A DNA stretch of 6,171 bases, taken from NCBI GenBank assembly GCA_016206405.1, contig JACQRQ010000063.1:1-6171 (forward strand), written 5' to 3'. Source of the stretch: Elusimicrobiota bacterium. GTDB lineage: Bacteria; Elusimicrobiota; Elusimicrobia; O2-12-FULL-59-9. The notes under the pieces are model-generated. The model made no database searches and was not told the origin of the DNA. It saw nothing but the letters and a program-made list of their open reading frames with translations. Both the position numbers and the translations under genes were made by a program. Positions 1 through 5,313 of this stretch are shown piece after piece (positions within the stretch are counted from its first letter, which is position 1; the number at the start of each line of letters is the position of its first letter).

Positions 1-2277
1 CGATTGCTCGTCAAAAAAAAGGTGGTCTTGCGCTTGGGCCAGATCCACCGCCCAGCGCAGCCAGCGGAGCTCAAAGGACACCTCATACAAATCCAGAAGC
101 CCCTGGACCACAAAGGCGTAATCGGCGGCCGTGCCCTCCACCTTGCTCTCGCCTTGCCGCCAGCGGCGATATAGGCGCTTGGACTGCGGCTGCGACATTC
201 GCGTCCGGATAAACTCGGCCGCTTTTTGAGCCGCCGCCAAATACTCCGGATCGCCCAGAATCTGGCTGCCTTTGGCCAAGGCGGAAATCATCAGGCCGTT
301 CCACGCGGCCAATATCTTGTCGTCGAGTTCCGGCCGGGGACGCCGGGCTCGCCTTTCAAAAAGCCGCCGCAAGGCGGCCTTGAGAATTTTTTGGACCTCG
401 CTTTCGGTCTTATGGAATCTTTGGGCCGTCTCCGCGACGGAACGGGCCGCGTAAAGGACATTTTTACCGGTCAAATCCGCGCCCGGGCCGGAATTCGCGT
501 TGCCTCCTTCCGACACTCCATAGCGGAAACAAAAAACCTCCTCCGCCGCCGGCCCCAGAGCTTCTTTGATTTCCGATTTGCGCCAGACATAAAAAGCGCC
601 TTCCTCTTTTCGCTCGTGGTCCGGACCGGAGGCGGCTGGCGGGCCGGCAGGCAGGCTGTCGGCGTCCTGCGCCGAATAAAACCCGCCTTCCGGCGAGGTC
701 ATGTCGCGCAGCACGTAATCGAGAGTCCGGCGGGCGACCTGAGCCAAATCCTCGTCCCGCGTGATTTGATAAGCGGTCAAATAGACGCCGGCGAGCTGGG
801 CGTTGTCGTAAAGCATTTTTTCAAAGTGGGGCACGCGCCAGAATCGGTCGGTGGAATAGCGATGGAACCCGCCGCCCAGTTGATCGTAAATGCCTCCCCC
901 CGCCATTTTCCGGAGCGTTTCAACCGACATCTTCAGCGCCAGCGGATCGCGCGCGCGCGCGTAGGCGCTGAGCAAGGCGGCGTGAACGGAGGGCGTCGGG
1001 AACTTCGGCGCGGCGCCGAAGCCTCCCCACTCGCGGTCGTAGCCGGCGGCCAGCGCGCGCACCAGCTTCTCGCCCGCATCGGCCGGGACCGCGGCGCCGG
1101 CTCTGCGCGGAGAATTGGCGCCGAGCTTCAACCGCTGCGACAAGCGCCCGGCCGAAGCGAGGATTTGCGGCCTTTCCGTCCGCCACGAGTCTTGCAGTTT
1201 CTCCAGGACCTCCCGAAAGCTCGGCCGCCCGGATTCCGGCCGGCTCGGAAAATACGTCCCGCCGAAAAAGGGCTCCAACTCCGGCGTCAGCCATACCGAA
1301 AGGGGCCAGCCCCCGGAGCCCGTCATCGCCATCACGGCGCCCATATAAATTTTGTCCACCGCCGGAAGCTCCTCGCGGTCCACCTTGACGCTGACAAAGT
1401 GCGCGTTTAAAATCCGGGCGATTTCAAGATCGGAAAAAGACTCCCGCTCCATGACATGGCACCAATGGCAGGCGGAGTAGCCGATGGATAAAAATATCGG
1501 CTTATTTTCCTCGCGGGCCTTGCGGAACGCCTCCGGCCCCCACGGATGCCAATCCACCGGATTATGGGCATGCTGCTGCAGGTAAGGGCTTTTTTCGCCG
1601 ATGAGGTGATTGGTTTTTTTTGGCGCGAGACTCCGGGGGCCGGTTTCTCCCTTGGGGAAAGGCCCTTGGGATGATGGCTCCGGCGCCGCCGCCGGCGCGG
1701 AGGGCGGGCTTTTTTCCGCGCCCTCCCGCATGAGGACTTCGATGTCTTTCTCAATTTGGGCGCGGTATTTAAAACCGTAATATTTCTCGCGCACCACGCC
1801 GGAGCCGTCCAAAAGATAGGCCGTCGGAAGCCCTCGAACCGGGAAATCCCGCGGGAGGTTGTCCAGCCCGCCGGTGGTCAAAATGGGATAGGGCACGTTG
1901 AATTCTTTGACGAAGGCCTCGACCGGCCCGCGCCCGCCCTCATCGACCGAGACCCCGATGACGGTAAAGCTCCGGTCCTTGTACTTGCCGTAAACGGCCT
2001 TGAGCTCGGGGACCTCTTCCATGCAGGGCACGCACCAAGTCGCCCAAAAATCCAGCAGGACGATTTTGCCCCGGAAATCCGACAAGCGCACCGGCTTGCC
2101 CTCCAAGTCGGGAAGGACGAAATCGGATGGGGATGAGGGCGGGCCAAGACGGCCGCCGTCATAGCGCGCCGCGGTCCAATAACCCAAGGCCGCTACGCCT
2201 AAAAGGACGGCGAAAGTTCTCCAGTTTCGCTTGAGGAACGCCGTGTCGGGGGATAAAGGCTCACCGCTTTCCGGCAT
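1..2277 (-). CDS. Membrane-anchored TlpA-like thioredoxin fused to YyaL/SPATA20-type DUF255 protein (3' end beyond window)
   Basis: This is one uninterrupted frame of 759 codons from ATG 2277 to the window edge, with no stop or frameshift found when read codon by codon. Residues 1-18 are polar and end in KRN; residues 19-37 form one hydrophobic segment, predicting an N-in anchor with the rest outside the cytoplasm. Residues ~48-180 are a TlpA/ResA-type redoxin with active site WCVPC (Cys82, Cys85). Residues ~184-220 are a Pro/Ala/Ser-rich linker. From ~221 a YyaL/SPATA20 (DUF255) protein begins: NHLIGEKSPYL at 223, HAHNPVDW, then CHWC (Cys270-Cys273), followed by the family's helical barrel with GGGIYDQLGGGFHRYS at 460, VPHFEKMLYDN at 482, LDDKILAAWNGL at 651 and EGTAADYAF at 714. 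YyaL proteins are near 690 residues, so roughly 150 residues are missing. The TlpA part should handle protein thiols; the DUF255 function is not well defined. The start overlaps the upstream dsbA-like gene by 17 bases and lacks a well-spaced Shine-Dalgarno, suggesting translational coupling. Confidence 0.93.
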   Translation of the reverse strand, partial: MPESGEPLSPDTAFLKRNWRTFAVLLGVAALGYWTAARYDGGRLGPPSSPSDFVLPDLEGKPVRLSDFRGKIVLLDFWATWCVPCMEEVPELKAVYGKYKDRSFTVIGVSVDEGGRGPVEAFVKEFNVPYPILTTGGLDNLPRDFPVRGLPTAYLLDGSGVVREKYYGFKYRAQIEKDIEVLMREGAEKSPPSAPAAAPEPSSQGPFPKGETGPRSLAPKKTNHLIGEKSPYLQQHAHNPVDWHPWGPEAFRKAREENKPIFLSIGYSACHWCHVMERESFSDLEIARILNAHFVSVKVDREELPAVDKIYMGAVMAMTGSGGWPLSVWLTPELEPFFGGTYFPSRPESGRPSFREVLEKLQDSWRTERPQILASAGRLSQRLKLGANSPRRAGAAVPADAGEKLVRALAAGYDREWGGFGAAPKFPTPSVHAALLSAYARARDPLALKMSVETLRKMAGGGIYDQLGGGFHRYSTDRFWRVPHFEKMLYDNAQLAGVYLTAYQITRDEDLAQVARRTLDYVLRDMTSPEGGFYSAQDADSLPAGPPAASGPDHERKEEGAFYVWRKSEIKEALGPAAEEVFCFRYGVSEGGNANSGPGADLTGKNVLYAARSVAETAQRFHKTESEVQKILKAALRRLFERRARRPRPELDDKILAAWNGLMISALAKGSQILGDPEYLAAAQKAAEFIRTRMSQPQSKRLYRRWRQGESKVEGTAADYAFVVQGLLDLYEVSFELRWLRWAVDLAQAQDHLFFDEQS

Positions 2278-3124
2278 GGTCGCCGCGCAAAATCTCCTCG
2301 ATGGCGCTCTTGATGGCATCGCCGTCGGCCCCGGCCACGAGCCGCCCATTGATGATGAAATTAGGGGTGGATTGAATCCCCAAAGCCTCAGCCTCGGCCG
2401 CGTCGCGGCGGACATTGTCCAAGGTTTCCTGGGAATCATAGCAGGACTTGAATTTGTCGAGATCGGCGCCGGAAGACTTGGCGAATTCATCGAGTTTCTC
2501 ATCGAGGTTGCGGGTCGTAATCGCCTTTTGGTTGTCGAAAATCAAATCGTGCATTTTCCAAAACCGGTCATGGCCCTGCCGCTTGACGCATTCCAGCGCC
2601 ATCGCGGCCGGCTCGGCCCATGGGTGAATGCCGGTGATGGGAAGAGCCTTATAAATCCACCGGACCTGATCGCCGTATTGGGTCATCACTTCCCGGCGCA
2701 TGATCTCATAACCCCGGGCGCAAAAAACGCATTGGAGGTCGGTGTACTCCACTAAAGTCACCGGGGCGTTTTTGTTGCCGCGAATCGGCGCGTCGCTCAG
2801 AGAAATCTTGTTCATGCGCTCCCGGTAGGGGTCCATGGAGCTGTCTTGAAACTCGCCTAAGAAGTAGCGCCGCCCGTCGGGCGTCAGCCACAGCGTCTCG
2901 GATTGGCGCTTGCCCCTGTAGCTGATGACCAGGTCCGCCTTTTTGAGCCCGGCGATGTCGGATTGCCTGACGTTTTGTATATCCAGCTCAGCCGCGGCTG
3001 GAATGCGGTAGGCGTCCCGAATGTGGCGCGCAAGAGCCTGGGCGTCGTAATCGGCCGCCAGGCACCAATAAACTCCCAGCGTGGCGGCCGCGACGACAAC
3101 CGCTCCCAAAACCTTTTTAAGCAT
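2261..3124 (-). CDS. Exported DsbA-like thiol:disulfide oxidoreductase (Thioredoxin_4/BdbD type)
   Basis: This 287-residue protein has a Sec-type signal or N-terminal anchor (residues 1-24: KK followed by a hydrophobic Val/Ala-rich core). Residues ~25-95 form an extra N-terminal region of unassigned fold. A DsbA-type thioredoxin domain from ~105 to the end carries the CVFC active site (Cys132, Cys135), with cis-proline Pro254 in STPNFIING. An inserted helical part contains Cys179 and Cys228, which could form a second disulfide. Known relatives catalyse formation or rearrangement of disulfides in exported proteins. The start at 3124 is preferred over the longer ATG at 3178 because GGAGG lies 5 bases upstream of it, the signal peptide then begins normally, and the upstream ATG sits inside the likely -10 element. 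The Cys21 context (VYWC) is a poor lipobox, so a lipoprotein is unlikely. It overlaps the downstream TlpA-DUF255 gene by 17 bases, indicating one operon. Whether it is an oxidase or an isomerase/reductase cannot be told from sequence alone. Confidence 0.92.
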   Translation of the reverse strand: MLKKVLGAVVVAAATLGVYWCLAADYDAQALARHIRDAYRIPAAAELDIQNVRQSDIAGLKKADLVISYRGKRQSETLWLTPDGRRYFLGEFQDSSMDPYRERMNKISLSDAPIRGNKNAPVTLVEYTDLQCVFCARGYEIMRREVMTQYGDQVRWIYKALPITGIHPWAEPAAMALECVKRQGHDRFWKMHDLIFDNQKAITTRNLDEKLDEFAKSSGADLDKFKSCYDSQETLDNVRRDAAEAEALGIQSTPNFIINGRLVAGADGDAIKSAIEEILRGDHAGKR

Positions 3125-3129
3125 GAAAT

Positions 3130-3134
3130 CCTCC
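3130..3134 (-). promoter_or_regulatory. Shine-Dalgarno GGAGG deciding the dsbA-like start
   Basis: On the minus strand GGAGG lies 5 bases before ATG 3124. It is the only strong ribosome binding site near the gene and supports the 287-residue form over an 18-residue longer one starting at 3178. Confidence 0.8.
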
Positions 3135-3176
3135 GCGGAAAAAGGGCCCGGCATGCAAAAAAGCCGCTCCGGTCTC

Positions 3177-3185
3177 ATTCTAGCA
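3177..3185 (-). promoter_or_regulatory. Extended -10 promoter element for the dsbA/TlpA-DUF255 operon
   Basis: The minus strand reads TGCTAGAAT, an extended -10 (TGn followed by TAGAAT, 5 of 6 to TATAAT). No good -35 is visible, which is common for extended -10 promoters. A start site about 7 bases further on would give a leader of roughly 45 bases carrying the GGAGG. This is a motif reading only. Confidence 0.45.
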
Positions 3186-3233
3186 AATACCGGGGATGAT
3201 AAAGCGTTCCGGGTGAAACGGAGGACGAAATTT

Positions 3234-3242
3234 TGATATTCT
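3234..3242 (+). promoter_or_regulatory. Extended -10 promoter element just before ATG 3250
   Basis: TGATATTCT fits TGn plus TATTCT (extended -10). It ends 7 bases before the A of ATG 3250, the usual distance to a transcription start, so the message could begin at the start codon itself. The nearest purine-rich stretch, GGAGG at 3220-3224, is 25 bases from the ATG and too far to act as a ribosome binding site. Confidence 0.4.
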
Positions 3243-3249
3243 TTACGCT

Positions 3250-3948
3250 ATGAAATCGCGAATGCGCTCCGTGGCCGTCGCTTTTTTTCTTTCCCTCTGC
3301 GCAAGGGCCTACGCCGCAGCGTCACCGGAAATCCCCCGCACTTTCCCTGAATTCGCCGGCGTTCGATTGGGCATGTCTGAGACTCAATTGCTCCAAAAAT
3401 TGAATGCCAAAGACACGACCACGGTTCCGGAGGAGGCCAAAGAGGAGGAGAAAAAAGCGGCGGAGGAAGCCCTCAAACAAGCCCAACAGGAGGAATACCG
3501 GAGTTTCGAGGTAAAGACCAAGGACGAGAAAACCGTAAAAATTCAGGTGGATATCAATGAAAAAACCGTCTACAAGGTCCACGCGATGTTTTCCGCCGAA
3601 GATTTCGCGAAGAAAATAGCGGAACTGACCCGGCGCTTCGGCCCGCCGACCCGCTCGCAAATCTACTACAACAACTACTACGTGGTGTGGAACGACGAAA
3701 AAAACCAAAGAAGCATCATCCTCTCGCTGACCATCGATATCATTTCAATCAGCATGACGCCCAGCGCTGGCTCCGAAAGCCAGATGGCGCCGACCAACCA
3801 GCAAATGCCGCAGTTTCGCTACTCCGAAATCTCCCTGCTGGACATGGGCCTCATCAAAAAGAAGGTGGAGAGGCTCAAGCAGAAGGAGCCGAAGACGGAG
3901 CAGAAGCCGGAAGAAAACCCAGCCGTTTCCCCGCAGCCTCAGCCTTAG
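3250..3948 (+). CDS. Secreted protein of unknown function, charged and low-complexity tail
   Basis: I do not recognise a named family for this 232-residue protein. Residues 1-22 are a signal peptide (MKSRMR, hydrophobic core, AYA before the likely cut), with no lipobox. After it comes FAGVRLGMSETQLLQKL (35-51), a pattern often seen at the start of small periplasmic domains that end in a G-P-P plus W-x-D stretch. Here that later part is RFGPPT at 129-134, a Tyr/Asn-rich strand (YYNNYYVVW, 139-147) and NDEKNQR. Between them residues 60-83 are a Glu/Lys/Ala/Gln-rich helix, probably a coiled coil. The C-terminal tail from ~200 is Lys/Glu/Gln/Pro-rich and likely disordered. Base composition and codon use look like the neighbours. 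The ATG has no Shine-Dalgarno within range, consistent with leaderless translation. It is divergent from the dsbA-like operon and 119 bases ahead of the PagL-like gene; a link to the envelope is inferred only from location. Confidence 0.82.
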   Translation: MKSRMRSVAVAFFLSLCARAYAAASPEIPRTFPEFAGVRLGMSETQLLQKLNAKDTTTVPEEAKEEEKKAAEEALKQAQQEEYRSFEVKTKDEKTVKIQVDINEKTVYKVHAMFSAEDFAKKIAELTRRFGPPTRSQIYYNNYYVVWNDEKNQRSIILSLTIDIISISMTPSAGSESQMAPTNQQMPQFRYSEISLLDMGLIKKKVERLKQKEPKTEQKPEENPAVSPQPQP

Positions 3949-3951
3949 CGG

Positions 3952-4010
3952 CTGGGCCTAAAGTCCTAATCCCGCCTAGACCTTTTTCGCGGTTTTCTCT
4001 GGGCCCAAAG
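3952..4010 (+). repeat. Short direct repeat CTGGGC(C)(T/C)AAAG in the intergenic gap
   Basis: CTGGGCCTAAAG (3952-3963) recurs as CTGGGCCCAAAG (3999-4010), 11 of 12 bases identical, with starts 47 bases apart. Both copies lie in the gap between the secreted protein and the PagL-like gene. They might be paired operator half-sites or chance; nothing else supports a function. Confidence 0.25.
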
Positions 4011-4037
4011 CCTCATGCGCAAGCGCCGCAGGTATCC

Positions 4038-4043
4038 TAGAAT
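4038..4043 (+). promoter_or_regulatory. Possible -10 box (TAGAAT) for the PagL-like gene
   Basis: TAGAAT preceded by C gives the same CTAGAAT heptamer as the dsbA-operon promoter on the other strand. It would put a start site near 4050 and a leader of about 18 bases before ATG 4068. No TGn extension and no convincing -35 are present, so this is weaker than the two promoters of the 3125-3249 region. Confidence 0.3.
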
Positions 4044-4067
4044 ATTGGATCAGTCGGCCCGAAAGGC

Positions 4068-4853
4068 ATGAAACCGTTGAATAATTCATCCGGCAACCGA
4101 AATCTGACGGTCGCAATCCTGGCCGCCGCCTTGTCCTTGGCAACGACGACGGGGCGCGCCGCAAGCCGCTCCGACTCCACGAACGCCTGGGTTTCCGAGG
4201 CCAACTTTTTTGATGGATTTGAGCCGCGCATGCAAGATTCTTTCGGCGCGGACGTCCCCGTTCGCGCTCAAACTTACGCGGACGCCGTGAAAAAACAGAA
4301 GCCGAACCTGCGCGCCGGGCTGAGACAAGGACCTGCGGAGACGGCGCCCAAGCCGAAGGCGCCGATGGACCCCGCCGAGCGTCCAAGCAAAGGCTTTCAC
4401 ATTTTGGCGGCGGAATCCTACCGGCTGGCCAACTCTTGGGAAGTGCCCAATATCAAATACCTTTATCTCGCCTTCCAGCAATCCTGGCGCGTGCCAAAAT
4501 TCAAGCGCCTGTTCGCCGTTGTGGAGCCCCGCGTCGGCGCCTTTGTGGACCCGAAGCAGGCCATCGTGGGGGTTTTGGACCTCCTGCTTGAATACCGCTT
4601 TCTCCATAAGGGACCGTTGATAGCCTTCTGTGAGGGCGGCGGCGGCCTGATCCTTACCACGATGAGGGACCGGCTGGACGGCCCCGTCAATTTCGACCTG
4701 GTCGCGGGCGTGGGCGGGCATTGGATGCTCAACGATAACACGGCCCTCACGACCGGCTTCCGCTTCGACCACATCTCCAACGGCGGCATCTACTCGCCCA
4801 ATGTCGGCATCAACTCCCACATGCCCCGTGTCGGCTTGACGTATTTTTACTGA
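4068..4853 (+). CDS. PagL-like lipid A 3-O-deacylase / acyloxyacyl hydrolase family outer-membrane protein
   Basis: This 261-residue protein has a signal peptide (1-32, Ala/Leu core), then a 75-residue polar, Pro/Lys-rich extension, then a C-terminal domain (~109-261) of the size of PagL. The diagnostic part is the last strands: GFRFDHISNGGIYSPNVGIN followed by an MPRVGLTYFY end, matching the PagL/acyloxyacyl hydrolase signature H-x-S-N...P-N-x-G-I. His235 and Ser237 correspond to the catalytic His and Ser of P. aeruginosa PagL (His126, Ser128). The third residue, Glu140 there, falls on Asn249 here. The terminal Tyr in an aromatic-rich strand fits a BAM-inserted beta-barrel. PagL removes the 3-O acyl chain of lipid A in the outer membrane; whether this one does is uncertain given the Asn. 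GAAAGG is only 1 base before ATG 4068, poor spacing; an in-frame TTG at 4077 would be better placed, so the true start could be there. It probably shares a transcript with the receiver gene downstream. Confidence 0.85.
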   Translation: MKPLNNSSGNRNLTVAILAAALSLATTTGRAASRSDSTNAWVSEANFFDGFEPRMQDSFGADVPVRAQTYADAVKKQKPNLRAGLRQGPAETAPKPKAPMDPAERPSKGFHILAAESYRLANSWEVPNIKYLYLAFQQSWRVPKFKRLFAVVEPRVGAFVDPKQAIVGVLDLLLEYRFLHKGPLIAFCEGGGGLILTTMRDRLDGPVNFDLVAGVGGHWMLNDNTALTTGFRFDHISNGGIYSPNVGINSHMPRVGLTYFY

Positions 4854-4897
4854 GTTCGGAGACGGGGTTTGGCCGGATTTCCGAGAAGAATCTGCCC

Positions 4898-5290
4898 GTG
4901 GAAACAGGGAATTCAAAAAACCGCACCATTCTGGTGGTTGAGGACGAGCCCGCGACCCGCGAGGTGCTGCGCCGGGCTCTGGAGCAGGAAGGTTACCGCG
5001 TCTGCCTGGCATCCGACGGCGAGGAAGCGGTGGAAATGCTCCGCCGGGAATCCACTGACGTGATCCTTTTGGATCTCGTCCTGCCCGGAATCAACGGGTG
5101 GGAATTCTGCCGCGCGGTGCGCGGGGAACCCGCCCTCGCCCACATCCCCATCATCATCATCACCGCCAAAGACTCTCCTGCCTATCAGCAAAAAGCCTTC
5201 GATCTTGGAGCCAACGATTACATCCTCAAGCCTTTCGACCTGGAAGAAGTGAAATCCCGCATCGCGGCCGTGATCCAATCCCAAGACTGA
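4898..5290 (+). CDS. Stand-alone CheY-like response regulator receiver domain
   Basis: This 130-residue protein is a single receiver domain with no output domain. All key residues are present: acidic pair Glu15-Asp16 in VVEDE, phosphoacceptor Asp59 in LLDLVLPGINGWEF, the switch Thr89 in IIITAK, Tyr108 and the invariant Lys111 in LKPF. It should be phosphorylated on Asp59 by a histidine kinase encoded elsewhere and act through protein contacts, as CheY, Spo0F or DivK-type regulators do. The start is GTG at 4898, because no other start codon exists in frame between the previous stop and Met47; GAGAAG at 4883-4888 gives a weak Shine-Dalgarno 9 bases away. It lies 44 bases after the PagL-like gene on the same strand, so co-transcription is likely, although the partner kinase and target are not in the window. 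Confidence 0.95.
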   Translation: METGNSKNRTILVVEDEPATREVLRRALEQEGYRVCLASDGEEAVEMLRRESTDVILLDLVLPGINGWEFCRAVRGEPALAHIPIIIITAKDSPAYQQKAFDLGANDYILKPFDLEEVKSRIAAVIQSQD

Positions 5291-5313
5291 CCCCTGGGCG
5301 ACCCATTTTCCCG

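Noticed and set aside
948..961. Alternating (CG)7 tract, potentially Z-DNA forming
   Set aside because: It encodes a simple Ala-Arg-Ala-Arg run inside the DUF255 gene in a GC-rich genome; chance codon choice explains it.
226..1410. 394-codon open frame on the plus strand
   Set aside because: It is antisense to the TlpA-DUF255 gene, whose minus-strand frame carries strong family motifs throughout. The plus frame is Arg/Gly/Pro-rich with no recognisable domain, typical of GC-rich shadow frames.
1407..1754. 115-codon minus-strand frame starting with TTG
   Set aside because: It overlaps the linker and DUF255 N-terminus in a different frame and is Arg/Lys/Pro-rich without a domain; the real frame continues through.
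2231..2755. 174-codon plus-strand open frame
   Set aside because: It is antisense to the dsbA-like gene, whose CVFC and cis-proline motifs identify the true strand.
3125..3178. Longer dsbA-like start at ATG 3178 (18 extra residues)
   Set aside because: The ATG overlaps the likely -10 element, has no ribosome binding site, and would put polar residues ahead of a normal signal peptide that begins right after a good GGAGG.
3938..3956. Possible terminator hairpin (CAGCC-TTAGC-GGCTG) over the stop codon of the secreted protein gene
   Set aside because: The stem is only 5 perfect pairs plus a wobble and one more, and the nearest T-run (3983-3987) is about 27 bases away, so it is not a convincing intrinsic terminator.
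4086..5012. 308-codon minus-strand open frame
   Set aside because: It lies opposite the PagL-like and receiver genes, both with clear family motifs. Its product is Arg/Gly-rich, without a recognisable domain.
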